Assembly (NCBI GenBank): GCA_020634435.1
Contig: JACKBS010000011.1
Coordinates: forward strand, 62,001-126,000
Direction of reading: 5' to 3'
Source: Ardenticatenaceae bacterium
Lineage (GTDB): Bacteria > Chloroflexota > Anaerolineae > Promineifilales > Promineifilaceae
DNA: 64,000 bases
In this document: positions 24,898 to 34,300 of the stretch, one piece after another
How the letters are laid out: the number at the start of each line of letters is the position of its first letter
How positions within the stretch are numbered: position 1 is the first letter of the stretch
Notes under the pieces: model-generated
The model's input: only the letters and a program-made list of their open reading frames with translations
Told to the model about the DNA's origin: nothing
Database searches by the model: none
Program-made: the position numbers and the translations under genes

Positions 24898-25682
24898 TAT
24901 TCAATTCCCTTCGCTTCTAGCCACGCCGCCATCTTGTCGGCGACTTGTTCCCAGCCGGATTCCAACATCATATCGTGGGCCATCGAGAAGAAGTAGGGTT
25001 TGGTGTGGTAAGCCAGCGCCGTTGCCTCGACTTCTTTTATGGGAAAAATAGTGTCATACCGTCCGCCCAGCACCAGCATCGGGGTTTTTACCCGGTCCGG
25101 TTTGGGCAGGCTAAGCAAGAGCATGTCTAAAAAGGTGCGGTACGATTCGTCATCGAGCCGTTCAAAATAATGCTGCACCAGCGTGGGGGACATATTGGCG
25201 GAAAAGAAATGGTGGCGGGTTAATGCGGCCGTTTCTACCAACGGGTACAAGCTCAACTTTAGATTCACTTTGGCAAACTGCCCTGGAAAGTGGCGAATCA
25301 TGCGCAGGGTGGTGCCAATGACGCCATTGGGCGGCACCGAGGCCAGCAAAATGGCACCGGGCAGGGTCGTGGTTTCCAAATATTTTTGCACCAGGTAGCC
25401 GCCCATAGAATGGCCAATGATGATGGGTGGTTGGGGGAGTTTTACGGCCGTTTCCGCAATATCGGCCACATAATCCTTTGCTGTATTCCACCGGATTTTT
25501 TCTTTGCCAGGGCTTTTGCCGTGCCCGCGCAGGCTGGGTGCATAGGTCGCGTATCCTTTTTCAGCAAAGTAGGTCAAAAAATGTTCATCCCAACACCAGG
25601 CACCGTGCCAGGCCCCATGAATAAAAAGCAACGGGGTTGCCTTGGTGGGGTGGGCTGGCTGGCGAACAATTAACTCAAGCAT
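24897..25682 (-). CDS. Alpha/beta hydrolase (lysophospholipase-like)
   Basis: The protein has 261 residues from the ATG at 25682, which has GGAGG seven bases upstream. Oxyanion motif LLFIHGAWHGAWCWDEHF, nucleophile elbow IIIGHSMGGYLVQKYL (Ser about 93), acid region LVLGGRYDTIFPIKE and C-terminal His in FFSMAHDMMLESGW. These blocks resemble monoacylglycerol lipase/lysophospholipase-type hydrolases. No partner genes are adjacent; it is convergent with the phosphoesterase-like gene. Confidence 0.85.
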   Translation of the reverse strand: MLELIVRQPAHPTKATPLLFIHGAWHGAWCWDEHFLTYFAEKGYATYAPSLRGHGKSPGKEKIRWNTAKDYVADIAETAVKLPQPPIIIGHSMGGYLVQKYLETTTLPGAILLASVPPNGVIGTTLRMIRHFPGQFAKVNLKLSLYPLVETAALTRHHFFSANMSPTLVQHYFERLDDESYRTFLDMLLLSLPKPDRVKTPMLVLGGRYDTIFPIKEVEATALAYHTKPYFFSMAHDMMLESGWEQVADKMAAWLEAKGIE

Positions 25683-25804
25683 GAGTGCCTCCTGGCTGCA
25701 ACAATTGAGCAAATCCTGCGTATAAATTGGTGTTGATGATAAATCTTAAACATGCAGGTGCTTTGCACCTGATACCAATTGAATAGTAAGTGGGGAAAAC
25801 AAAA

Positions 25805-26239
25805 ATGACAACAGATTCTGTATCGTTCAAAGTAAAAGAAAGAAATCAAGAGATACCGTTTTTGCTACGGGTGATCTGGTTTTTTGTATTGGGGTGGGAG
25901 TTAACCGGTCTCTGGGTCTTGGTGGCCTGGGCTTTAAATGCGTCGATCATTGGGCTGCCGCTGGGGTTGTGGATGATTGACCGGGTGCCGCAGGTGCTGA
26001 CCCTGAAAGCGCGGCCTGGCATTGTGGTGACGGATATGAAAAACGGCCGTTCCGAATTCTTGCCCGCCAAAAACGTACCCTTCCTCATTCGCGCTGCCTA
26101 CTTTGTTTTGTTTGGCTGGTGGTTTAGCTTGCTGTGGGCCACACTGGCCTGGCTTTTATGTGCCACGATCATTGGGCTGCCTCTGGGGGTGATGATGCTA
26201 AACGGACTGCCCGCCGTGACCACATTGGCCAACAGCTAA
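25805..26239 (+). CDS. YccF-type inner-membrane protein with duplicated domain
   Basis: The protein has 144 residues from the ATG at 25805; a GTG five codons earlier is possible. Two similar halves each carry a pair of hydrophobic helices and the shared words FLLRVIWFFVLGWELTGLW / FLIRAAYFVLFGWWFSLLW and SIIGLPLGLWM / TIIGLPLGVMM. This is the YccF (DUF307) architecture. The function of the family is not established. It is followed by an intrinsic terminator, so it is a single-gene unit. Confidence 0.85.
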   Translation: MTTDSVSFKVKERNQEIPFLLRVIWFFVLGWELTGLWVLVAWALNASIIGLPLGLWMIDRVPQVLTLKARPGIVVTDMKNGRSEFLPAKNVPFLIRAAYFVLFGWWFSLLWATLAWLLCATIIGLPLGVMMLNGLPAVTTLANS

Positions 26240-26269
26240 CGACGAAAAACGGCCGTAACATCATATAGA

Positions 26270-26308
26270 AGATTGGTTCGATCGAGTAGATTGGACCAAT
26301 CTTTTTTT
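26270..26308 (+). terminator. Intrinsic terminator after the yccF-like gene
   Basis: The stem AGATTGGT / ACCAATCT with a 17-base loop is followed by seven T. It is a member of the repeat family seen at 9439-9471. Confidence 0.75.
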
Positions 26309-26475
26309 GTTTCTCTCCACCTTATCTTTGCTGTGTTACGCTTCTGGTTATGATGGGTAGAACATCCGTTTGGTGGTACAATTTGCCAGGAAACAATCCA
26401 CCTATACCCAAAATAGTTGCCGCGCAGCTTCGCCCCATACGCCCCAGCTGATTCCCGTGGCAAAAAAGGATTTTC

Positions 26476-29274
26476 ATGTCGAAAAACCAACTTGTGCTCA
26501 TAGATGGTCATGCTCTGGCCTATCGTATGTTTTTTGCCCTTCCGCTGGAAGCCTTTACTACCAAAGACGGCGAACCGACCAACGCCACCTACGGCTTTTT
26601 GCGTACCGTCATCGACTGGATTTTGGCCGACAACCCGCCCCAATATTTTGCGGTAAGCTTTGATCTCGGCCGTACCTTCCGCGATGATATGTTTGAAGAG
26701 TACAAGGGCACCCGCGAAAAAATGCCTGATGAGCTGCGCCTGCAAATTGAGCGCATCAAAGAGGTGATCAGAACGCTCAACATTCCCATTCTGGAATTGG
26801 AAGGGTTTGAAGCCGACGATGTGCTCGGCACAGTGGCCCGGCAGGCCAAACCGCTGGGCGTGCCGGTACACATCATCACGGGCGACCGCGATTTATTGCA
26901 GCTGGTGGATAATAACACCCACGTGGAATTGCCCACGCGCGGTAGTCGTCCCCCAGAAGTGTTTGATGTGGCCGGGGTTATTAGCTATTTTGACGTACGG
27001 CCGAATCAGGTGGTGGATTACAAAGCGCTGGTGGGCGATACCAGCGACAACATTCCTGGCGTGAAGGGCATTGGGGCAAAAACGGCCGCTAAACTCCTCA
27101 ACGAATACGATACCCTCGACAACATTTACGCTAATATTGACAGCATCAAAGGGGCCACCGGCAAAAAGCTGGCCGAAGGCAAAGATAGCGCCTACCTCAG
27201 CCAGAACCTGGCGCGCATTGTCACCGATGCGCCGATTACCTTGAACCTGGACGCTTGCATTGCCCACGACTTTGATCCCAACCCGGTGCTGGATATGTTT
27301 CGTGCCCTGGAGTTCCGCAGCCTGACCAATATTCTCATGGAGCGTTTGGGCGATAGTGCGGACATCGAAGAGCCAGAATCGCAGCTTAAACCTACTGAGA
27401 CGGTTGTTGTACGCACCCAGGCGCAGCTGGATGAGCTGGTAGAGAAGCTCATCGCTGCCAAGCTGATTTCGTTTGATGTCGAAACAACCGGCCTGGACAA
27501 AACGACGGCCGAATTGGTCGGTATTTGTCTGGCGGTTAAGCCACCGGTCGGCTACTACATTCCAGTAGGGCATCTGGCCAATGAAGCCCAAAGCAGCAGC
27601 GGCCAAATGTCGCTCTTTGCCAGTGAGCCGGAATTAGCCGAAGGGCAATTACCCCTGCAAACCGTGCTGGATGCGCTGCGCGGTCCCATGACCAACGCCA
27701 AAATTGACAAGGTGGCCCACAATGCCAAATACGATTACACCATTTTGGATCGTTATGGCGTGCGCGTGGCCCCGATTACTTTTGACACAATGATTGCCGA
27801 ATGGTTGACGGACCCGGCAACCAAGCACAAAGGGCTGAAGGATTTGGCTCGGCACCGGTTGGGCGCGGAAATGACGGAAATCGAGACGCTCATTGGCAAG
27901 GGCAAGGCGCAAAAGACGTTTGCCGAAGTGCCGATTGAGGATGCCGCACCCTACGGGGCTGCCGATGCTGACCTGACCTTGCGCCTGGTAAAGCCGCTCA
28001 AAGCAGAAATTGAAGAGAAGAACTTAAGCAAAATTTTGGATTTGGAAATGCCGCTCATCCCGGTGCTTTCGGCAATGGAGCAGGCGGGGATTGGCGTTGA
28101 TTTAGAATTTTTTGGGCAAATGTCGCAGGATTTGGATGCCCGGCTGCGCCAGCTGGAAGCGCATATTCTGGAAATTGCGGGCGAGCCGTTCAACATTAAC
28201 TCCACCCAGCAAATGAGTGAAATTTTGTTCATGAAGCTCGGCTACCCTGTGGAAGGGCTCAAGAAGACAAGCAGCGGCTACTATTCAACGGCCGCTAACG
28301 TGTTGGAAAGTTTGCAGGATACCGAGCAAGAAAAGAAAACCGGCATGATCACGGCTATTTTGGAGTATCGTGAGCTGGGCAAGCTGAAGAGCACGTATGT
28401 GGATGCACTGCCGGAGCTGGTTAATAAGGAAGACGGCCGTATTCACACCAGCTTCAACCAGACCGGGGCTATCACCGGGCGCATTGCCAGTAATTCACCC
28501 AACCTGCAAAATATTCCCATTCGCAGCGAAGTGGGGCAGCAAATCCGGCGCGGTTTTGTGGCCAAGCCGGGCCATCTCTTCCTGGCTGCGGACTATTCCC
28601 AGGTGGAGCTGCGCATTTTGGCCCACGTCTGCCGCGATGAGGCGCTGATGGAAGCGTTTCGCCAGGATCAAGACATTCACCGGACCACGGCAGCGGCCGT
28701 TTACGGCATTGATCTGGCTGATGTAACCTACAACCAGCGCCGTTTTGCCAAAGCGGTCAACTTTGGCCTCATCTACGGCATGGGCGCATTCCGTCTGGCG
28801 CGGGACTCCGAACTGACGCTGGCTGAGGCCGAAAATTACATCAAGGATTATTTTGCCCGCTTCCCCGGCATCCAAAAATACTTGGATGAGACCAAACAAA
28901 AAGCAAAAGAGGACGGCTACGTGGAAACCCTCATGGGGCGGCGGCGCTACTTCCCCGTCTTCAAAATGCCGGCCAGTGGGGCCAACATGCAGGCGCGGCT
29001 GCGTGCCGAGCGGGAGGCAATCAACCATCCCATTCAGGGAACGGCCGCAGACATTGTGAAAATTGCCATGCTTCAGCTGCACGAAAAGCTGGCCAAGTAT
29101 GAAGCCCAAATGCTGCTGCAAGTACACGACGAACTGCTGCTAGAATTGCCCGAATCTGAACTCGAAGAAGTGCGTGAACTGGTGGTAGACACCATGTGCA
29201 ATGCTTATCACCTGGATGTCCCCTTGAAAGTCGAGGCCAGTTCGGGGCATAATTGGCTCGAATTAAAAGATTAA
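26476..29274 (+). CDS. polA: DNA polymerase I with 5'-3' and 3'-5' exonuclease domains
   Basis: The protein has 932 residues, normal for PolA. The 5' nuclease domain (1-290) shows LEGFEADDVLGT, ITGDRDLLQL and ALVGDTSDNIPGVKGIGAKT. The proofreading domain (about 310-510) retains all three motifs: ISFDVETTGLD, VAHNAKYDYTIL and YGAADADLTL, so it should be active. The polymerase domain has motif A DYSQVELRI (Asp706), motif B RRFAKAVNFGLIYGMG and motif C QVHDELLLE. It fills gaps and removes RNA primers. AAAAGGA precedes the ATG. No operon partner. Confidence 0.97.
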   Translation: MSKNQLVLIDGHALAYRMFFALPLEAFTTKDGEPTNATYGFLRTVIDWILADNPPQYFAVSFDLGRTFRDDMFEEYKGTREKMPDELRLQIERIKEVIRTLNIPILELEGFEADDVLGTVARQAKPLGVPVHIITGDRDLLQLVDNNTHVELPTRGSRPPEVFDVAGVISYFDVRPNQVVDYKALVGDTSDNIPGVKGIGAKTAAKLLNEYDTLDNIYANIDSIKGATGKKLAEGKDSAYLSQNLARIVTDAPITLNLDACIAHDFDPNPVLDMFRALEFRSLTNILMERLGDSADIEEPESQLKPTETVVVRTQAQLDELVEKLIAAKLISFDVETTGLDKTTAELVGICLAVKPPVGYYIPVGHLANEAQSSSGQMSLFASEPELAEGQLPLQTVLDALRGPMTNAKIDKVAHNAKYDYTILDRYGVRVAPITFDTMIAEWLTDPATKHKGLKDLARHRLGAEMTEIETLIGKGKAQKTFAEVPIEDAAPYGAADADLTLRLVKPLKAEIEEKNLSKILDLEMPLIPVLSAMEQAGIGVDLEFFGQMSQDLDARLRQLEAHILEIAGEPFNINSTQQMSEILFMKLGYPVEGLKKTSSGYYSTAANVLESLQDTEQEKKTGMITAILEYRELGKLKSTYVDALPELVNKEDGRIHTSFNQTGAITGRIASNSPNLQNIPIRSEVGQQIRRGFVAKPGHLFLAADYSQVELRILAHVCRDEALMEAFRQDQDIHRTTAAAVYGIDLADVTYNQRRFAKAVNFGLIYGMGAFRLARDSELTLAEAENYIKDYFARFPGIQKYLDETKQKAKEDGYVETLMGRRRYFPVFKMPASGANMQARLRAEREAINHPIQGTAADIVKIAMLQLHEKLAKYEAQMLLQVHDELLLELPESELEEVRELVVDTMCNAYHLDVPLKVEASSGHNWLELKD

Positions 29275-29346
29275 CCAATGATTGTTGGTAGGAGCGGTCG
29301 CCATAAATGAGCTTCTACCAACAATTCCAGCTCCATAAATACCGGC

Positions 29347-29928
29347 ATGAAAAATTTAGATAATGATGTACTCCCGCGACGTGGCAACCGTTTTTCTAAG
29401 GCGGTGGCCACGTCGCTGTTTCGACTGCTTGGCTGGAAAGTGGATGGGGCGCTGCCCAACGTTCCCAAAATGGTGGTGATTGGTGCGCCACATACCTCAA
29501 ATTGGGATTTTCCGCTGGCGATGACTCTTATTTTTTACCTGGGTGTGCCGTTAAACTGGATGGCCAAAAAAGAGTTTTTTGTCGCGCCGTTTTCCTACCT
29601 CTGGCATTGGCTGGGGGGCGTGCCGGTTGACCGCAGGGCGGCCAATGGCATGGTGGGCCAGATGGTGGAGACGATTCAGCAGCGGGCCAAGATTGTGCTG
29701 GCCATTGCCCCGGAAGGGACGCGCAGCAAGGTGGAGCGGTGGTGCACCGGTTTTTACCACATTGCGCACCGGGCCAACATTCCGATCGTGCCGATTTTGG
29801 TGGATTACGGCCGTAAAACCCTTACCATCACTGACCCCTTCATTCCATCTGGCGATGTGGATGCAGATATGCCTCTGCTGCAAGCCCGGTACAACGGCGT
29901 CATCGGCAAAAACCGCCACCAATTTTAG
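29347..29928 (+). CDS. Lysophospholipid acyltransferase-family protein, tandem copy 1
   Basis: The protein has 193 residues. The PlsC-type motif I is GAPHTSNWDFPLA (HX4D) and motif III is IAPEGTRSK; both are complete. It lacks a clear membrane helix except FYLGVPLNWM. It is the 1-acyl-glycerol-3-phosphate acyltransferase fold, as in the short glycerol acyltransferases. The next gene, only four bases downstream, is a diverged copy, so a tandem duplication is evident. The acyl acceptor is unknown. Confidence 0.85.
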   Translation: MKNLDNDVLPRRGNRFSKAVATSLFRLLGWKVDGALPNVPKMVVIGAPHTSNWDFPLAMTLIFYLGVPLNWMAKKEFFVAPFSYLWHWLGGVPVDRRAANGMVGQMVETIQQRAKIVLAIAPEGTRSKVERWCTGFYHIAHRANIPIVPILVDYGRKTLTITDPFIPSGDVDADMPLLQARYNGVIGKNRHQF

Positions 29929-29932
29929 CAAC

Positions 29933-30589
29933 ATGAGCAGTTCCCCTTTGCCACGAAAAGCAGATCCGCTGCATGTACCTGTTTTGGGCGATGCTATTCC
30001 CCGCTGGGGTGGTGGGCTGGCCTGCTGGCTGAGCCGCAGGCTGATGCGGCTGCTGGGCTGGCGTTTTGCGGGCAGCGTGCCCAATCTACCTAAAATGGTG
30101 CTCGTCGGTGCTCCGCATACCTCCAACTGGGATTTCCCGCTGGCAATGATGATGGTTTTTGCCTTGCGCGTGCGGCTTTATTGGCTGGGCAAGCATACCT
30201 TTGTCAATGGACCACTGAAGCCGCTGCTGCTCGTTTTGGGTGGCGTTGCGGTAGACCGTCGGGCTTCCTCTGGCGTGGTGGCTCAGGTGGCGGCGCAGTT
30301 TGCGCAGCGGGAGCAGTTTTTGTTGGGCCTGGCACCGGAGGGAACCCGCAGTTTTGTGCCGCATTGGAAGATGGGGTTTTTCCATATTGCCCAAGCGGCG
30401 CAGGTGCCTATTTTGCCAATAGCGTTGAATTACGGCCGTAAAATCATCGAGATTGGTGAGCCGATTTGGCCCGAGGTAGGGGAAACGGCCGTACTGGCCC
30501 AACTGCGTACTTTTTACGATGGCGTGCAGGGTAAACGGCCGGAACTTTTTTCCATCGACAGCATTCAGTCCAGCCTGAGAGATAAGTGA
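29933..30589 (+). CDS. Lysophospholipid acyltransferase-family protein, tandem copy 2
   Basis: The protein has 218 residues from the ATG at 29933, four bases after the stop of copy 1. It shares GAPHTSNWDFPLA (HX4D) and LAPEGTRSF and a similar order of blocks with copy 1 but is only moderately similar elsewhere, with an N-terminal extension of about 25 residues. The tight spacing implies co-transcription and perhaps a heteromeric or sequential pair. A hairpin with a T-run lies 80 bases downstream. Confidence 0.85.
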   Translation: MSSSPLPRKADPLHVPVLGDAIPRWGGGLACWLSRRLMRLLGWRFAGSVPNLPKMVLVGAPHTSNWDFPLAMMMVFALRVRLYWLGKHTFVNGPLKPLLLVLGGVAVDRRASSGVVAQVAAQFAQREQFLLGLAPEGTRSFVPHWKMGFFHIAQAAQVPILPIALNYGRKIIEIGEPIWPEVGETAVLAQLRTFYDGVQGKRPELFSIDSIQSSLRDK

Positions 30590-30670
30590 AAATTAGGCTG
30601 GTCGGTTTTGATCTTACCAGTTCGTGATACAATCCCCTGTTTCCAATTGAAATGGAATAGAACTGCTGCC

Positions 30671-30700
30671 GGAACGGCCGTTTGCTGTTCCTTTTTTTTT
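30671..30700 (+). terminator. Hairpin with T9 run between the acyltransferases and FKBP genes
   Basis: GGAACGG and CTGTTCC arms around an ACGGCCGT copy are followed by nine T. It either ends the acyltransferase transcript or attenuates the FKBP operon, whose start codon is 48 bases further on. Confidence 0.6.
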
Positions 30701-30748
30701 GTAAAGCACTAATTAAGATTTGGTGATTTGAGTGATAAGGAGATTCAA

Positions 30749-32029
30749 GTGAAAAACGATCAAAAAAACGCCCAACTTTGGCGAACACTCCTGCTCTTGG
30801 CCATCCTGTTTGGCCTGGCGCTGGCAGCGTGTGGTCCGGCCACGCCTAAAGATGCAGATTCAACTACGACTGCCAGCGAAGCGAGCGAATCTGGCTCGCG
30901 CGTGACCGCTTCTGGACTGGAGTACATTGAAGTGGAAGCCGGTACCGGTGCCCAAGCCATGCCTGGTGATTATGTGAGCGTCCATTACACCGGCACCCTG
31001 GAAGATGGCACCGAGTTCGACAGCTCTGCTGGTGGCGATCCGATCCAGTTTGTGCTGGGCCAGGGCTCTGTGATTCAGGGCTGGGATGAAGGCATTGCGC
31101 TCATGCGTGAGGGTGGTAAAGCCGAACTCATCATTCCGCCTGCTTTGGCATACGGCGATCAGGATTACGGTCCAATTCCCGGTGGCTCTACCCTCCATTT
31201 TGATGTGGAGCTGGTCTCGGTGGAACCTGCACCCACCGCCGTGATTCCACCAACGTCTGAACCGCCAACGGCCGTTGACCCCGCCGATTTCACTACGACC
31301 GACAGTGGGCTGCAATATTACTTCTTTGAAGAAGGTGATGGTGCCATGCCCCAGCTTGGTGAAATTGCCTCCGTACACTTTTCTGGGTGGGTTGAAGGTG
31401 GCAGCAAATTTGCCGATTCGCAAGACGGCGTGCCGCTGGAGTTTCAGGTCGGTGAGGGCCAGATTTTGCCCGGCTGGGACGAAATGGTTCAGCTGATGCA
31501 TGTTGGCGATAAGGTCCAGTTTATTCTGCCGCCCGAACTTGGTTTAGGTGAGGTTGGCTCTGGGAATGGCGTGATTCCGCCCAACGCCACCCTCATCTTT
31601 GAGATGGAGCTGGTAGAAATTTTGCCACCCCCACCAACACCCACACCTGCGCCACCGCCCGTCAGTGTGGATGAATCCGACTACGTTGTCACCGATACGG
31701 GTCTGAAACTGTTCATGATTACCGAAGGCAGCGGCGACCTGATCGAAGCTGGCGACCTGGTAACCTTGCATTACAAAATGTTCGATGAGGAGGGCAACCA
31801 GCTCGAAAACTCTTACGATTTTGGCCAGCCGGTGCAGATTGTGGCGGGCAGTGGCCAGGCCGGACCGGGTTGGGATGAAGTGCTTCTGATGATGAGCTCC
31901 AGCGGCAAGGCACAGTTTGTTCTGACGCCAGAGTTGGCTTACGGGGATCAGGCGGCCAATGCGCCCACCGATGGTAATCTCATTTTTGAAATTGAAATCC
32001 TGGATGTTGTAAAAGCGGAGACTGAATAA
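30749..32029 (+). CDS. Triple-domain FKBP-type peptidyl-prolyl isomerase lipoprotein
   Basis: The protein has 426 residues. The GTG at 30749 is chosen since AAGGAG lies seven bases before it. The signal ends in LALAAC. Three FKBP domains follow at about 50-155, 185-290 and 315-420, joined by Pro/Thr-rich linkers. The first keeps the core residues (VSVHYTGTLEDGTEFDSS, VIQGWDEGI, LAYGDQDYG); the second and third have changed ones (VHFSGWVEGGSKF; LHYKMFDEEGNQL), so they may bind but not catalyse. It should fold secreted proteins on the outer membrane face. Its stop overlaps the start of a single-domain FKBP gene. Confidence 0.9.
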   Translation: MKNDQKNAQLWRTLLLLAILFGLALAACGPATPKDADSTTTASEASESGSRVTASGLEYIEVEAGTGAQAMPGDYVSVHYTGTLEDGTEFDSSAGGDPIQFVLGQGSVIQGWDEGIALMREGGKAELIIPPALAYGDQDYGPIPGGSTLHFDVELVSVEPAPTAVIPPTSEPPTAVDPADFTTTDSGLQYYFFEEGDGAMPQLGEIASVHFSGWVEGGSKFADSQDGVPLEFQVGEGQILPGWDEMVQLMHVGDKVQFILPPELGLGEVGSGNGVIPPNATLIFEMELVEILPPPPTPTPAPPPVSVDESDYVVTDTGLKLFMITEGSGDLIEAGDLVTLHYKMFDEEGNQLENSYDFGQPVQIVAGSGQAGPGWDEVLLMMSSSGKAQFVLTPELAYGDQAANAPTDGNLIFEIEILDVVKAETE

Positions 32030-32364
32030 TGAAAACAGACAGTGGTTTGCAGTACATTGAAACAGAAGCTGGAACCGGCAAGTCGCCCAAGCGCGGCGAT
32101 CGTGTGGCGGTACACTATGTGGGTCGCCTGGAAAATGGGAAGGAGTTCGATAACTCCGTGAAGCGTGGCCAGCCAATTGAGTTTTTACTCGGCACAGGTC
32201 AGGTGATCGCTGGCTGGGATGAAGGCATTGGCCTGATGAAGGTGGGCGGCAAAGCCACCTTGATCATTCCGCCGGACCTGGGCTACGGCTCGCGGGGCGC
32301 GGGTGGGGTGATTCCCCCCAACGCCACCCTCATCTTTGACGTTGAGCTGGTGGATGTGAAATAA
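32029..32364 (+). CDS. Single-domain FKBP-type peptidyl-prolyl isomerase
   Basis: The protein has 111 residues, one FKBP domain without signal, with active-site blocks VAVHYVGRLENGKEFDNS, VIAGWDEGIGLMKVGGK and LGYGSRGAGGVIPPNATL. It is a cytosolic PPIase. The ATG overlaps the TAA of the lipoprotein gene by one base (TAATG), so the two are coupled, and an intrinsic terminator follows five bases after the stop. Confidence 0.95.
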   Translation: MKTDSGLQYIETEAGTGKSPKRGDRVAVHYVGRLENGKEFDNSVKRGQPIEFLLGTGQVIAGWDEGIGLMKVGGKATLIIPPDLGYGSRGAGGVIPPNATLIFDVELVDVK

Positions 32365-32368
32365 ATCC

Positions 32369-32405
32369 AAAAGTGGCAGGGCTTCGCGGCTCTGCCACTT
32401 TTTTG
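32369..32405 (+). terminator. Intrinsic terminator of the FKBP operon
   Basis: AAGTGGCAG and CTGCCACTT arms around GGCTTCGCGGCT are followed by six T. Confidence 0.88.
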
Positions 32406-32492
32406 TTGTCTGCATTTGTGGGGTGCAGCACATCCACGTGCTGCGTCTCGGTTGGTTTGTGCGAGGGCGTGCGAATACCGCATGGGGGAAAG

Positions 32493-33632
32493 ATGATGCA
32501 GGAACGTCTGCGTGAATTGGCGGTTTTATTTTTTCGGTTGGGCGTGACGGCGTTTGGTGGCCCGGCTGCGCACATCGGCATGATGGAGGATGAGGTGGTG
32601 ATGCGGCGGCAGTGGCTGAGCCGTCAGCACTTTTGGGATCTGGTTGGTGCTACTAGCCTGATTCCTGGCCCCAACTCCACCGAAATGACGATGCACATTG
32701 GCTATGAGCGCGCGGGCTGGCGCGGCCTGGCGGTGGCTGGAAGTTTGTTTATTTTGCCAGCGGCCGTTTTAACCGGAATGCTTGCCTGGCTGTATATGCA
32801 GTATGGAGCGCTGCCTGCGGTGGCTCCGCTGTTGGTCGGTATCAAACCGGCGGTGATTGGCATTATTGCTACGGCCGTTTACCGGCTCGGCCACAAAGCG
32901 GTGAAAAACTGGCAGTTGGCACTGATTGGGCTGGGGGTGTTAACGGCCGTTTTCCTTGGTGTGGATGAGGTCGTTGCGCTGCTAGTCGGTGGTGTGCTGG
33001 GGGCTGTGCTGCTGCGGGCCGTGATCAGTTCAGCAGCTATGCTGCTTTTGCCGCTTGTGAATGTTCGGTTAGGTGGATTGGCGTGGCAGGGGGAGGGCGG
33101 AACGGCCGTTTCTCTCTGGAGCCTGGGTGCATTTTTCCTCAAAATTGGGGCAATTTTGTATGGCAGCGGCTATGTGCTGGTGGCCTACCTGGAAGGTGGT
33201 CTGGTGGACCAGCTTGGCTGGCTTACGCAGTCTCAACTGCTGGATGCTATCGCCATTGGCCAGTTTACGCCGGGGCCGGTGCTCACCACAGCGACGTTTG
33301 TCGGCTATCTCATTGCTGGCGTGCCGGGGGCCATTGTGGCCACGATTGGCATCTTTTTGCCCTCATTTCTGTTTGTGCTGCTGCTGAACCCGCTCATTCC
33401 CAAGATGCGGCAGTCGGTTTGGCTGTCGGCGTTTTTGGATGCGGTGAACGTGGCCGCCATTGGTCTGATGCTGGCTGTGCTGATCAACTTGGGGCGGCAA
33501 ACGTTTACCGGTTGGCAAGGGATTGTGATTGCCATTTTGGCATTGGTGGCTTCGCTGCGCTTTAAGCTGAATTCTGCCTGGATTGTGCTCGGTGGCGCGG
33601 TGTTGGGCTATTTGTTGTCGCTAGTTGGATGA
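32493..33632 (+). CDS. chrA: Chromate transporter, two-domain ChrA
   Basis: The protein has 379 residues from the ATG at 32493, which has GGGGGAAAG upstream. Two homologous CHR domains are seen: the first with FFRLGVTAFGGPAAHIGMM and SLIPGPNSTEMTMHIGY, the second (after about 195) with GYVLVAYLEGGLVDQ and FTPGPVLTTATFVGYL. About ten membrane helices. The family exports chromate. No regulatory gene is adjacent. It lies between the FKBP and mobA genes; no other metal-resistance gene is present, so it may be a general resident transporter. Confidence 0.92.
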   Translation: MMQERLRELAVLFFRLGVTAFGGPAAHIGMMEDEVVMRRQWLSRQHFWDLVGATSLIPGPNSTEMTMHIGYERAGWRGLAVAGSLFILPAAVLTGMLAWLYMQYGALPAVAPLLVGIKPAVIGIIATAVYRLGHKAVKNWQLALIGLGVLTAVFLGVDEVVALLVGGVLGAVLLRAVISSAAMLLLPLVNVRLGGLAWQGEGGTAVSLWSLGAFFLKIGAILYGSGYVLVAYLEGGLVDQLGWLTQSQLLDAIAIGQFTPGPVLTTATFVGYLIAGVPGAIVATIGIFLPSFLFVLLLNPLIPKMRQSVWLSAFLDAVNVAAIGLMLAVLINLGRQTFTGWQGIVIAILALVASLRFKLNSAWIVLGGAVLGYLLSLVG

Positions 33633-33709
33633 GGAAACTGTTTTGACGCGGAACGGCCGTTGCTATACAGTGGCGCCAAGTGCACAAAATAAAAGTTGAT
33701 GGGAGAGAA

Positions 33710-34300
33710 ATGAACCAAACCGAACCGATATCCGTAGCCATTATGGCTGGGGGCAAAAGCAGTCGCATGGGCACAGACAAGTCGTTTGTGCTGTTTAACG
33801 GCCGTCCGCTGATTGAAGTGGTCATTGAAGCGGTGGCTGGACTAGGCGCCGAAACGCTGCTCATCACCAATAAGCCGGGTGCGTATGCACAATTTAACCT
33901 GCCGATGGTTAGCGATGTGTACCCGGATCATGGTTCGCTTGGCGGGATTTTTACGGCCGTTCACGCCGCTTCACATCCTCATGCCCTTATCGTGGCCTGC
34001 GACATGCCCTGGCTTAACCGCTCATTGTTGGAATATATGGTTGGCTTGCGTGAAACAGCAGACATTATTGTGCCGCGCTGGGAAAAATATCCCGAACCAC
34101 TGCACGCTATTTACAGCAAGGCGTGTTTGGAACCCATCGAGGCCAAGCTCAAAGCACAGCAGCTAAAAATTACGGGCTTTTTTGGGCAGGTGGACGTGCG
34201 TTTTGTGGAGCGGGACGAGATTGAGCGGTTTGATAGGAACGGCCGTTCCTTTGCCAACATCAACTCGCCAGAGGATTTGGAAGAAGCGGGTGGTCGGTAA
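33710..34300 (+). CDS. mobA: Molybdenum cofactor guanylyltransferase
   Basis: The protein has 196 residues from the ATG at 33710 (GGGAGA upstream). The nucleotide-binding motif is IMAGGKSSRMGTDKSFVLFNG and a second block is SLGGIFTAVHAASHPHALIVACDMPWL. MobA transfers GMP from GTP to molybdopterin to give the bis-MGD precursor. No other molybdopterin gene is nearby. It is convergent with folD. Confidence 0.9.
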   Translation: MNQTEPISVAIMAGGKSSRMGTDKSFVLFNGRPLIEVVIEAVAGLGAETLLITNKPGAYAQFNLPMVSDVYPDHGSLGGIFTAVHAASHPHALIVACDMPWLNRSLLEYMVGLRETADIIVPRWEKYPEPLHAIYSKACLEPIEAKLKAQQLKITGFFGQVDVRFVERDEIERFDRNGRSFANINSPEDLEEAGGR

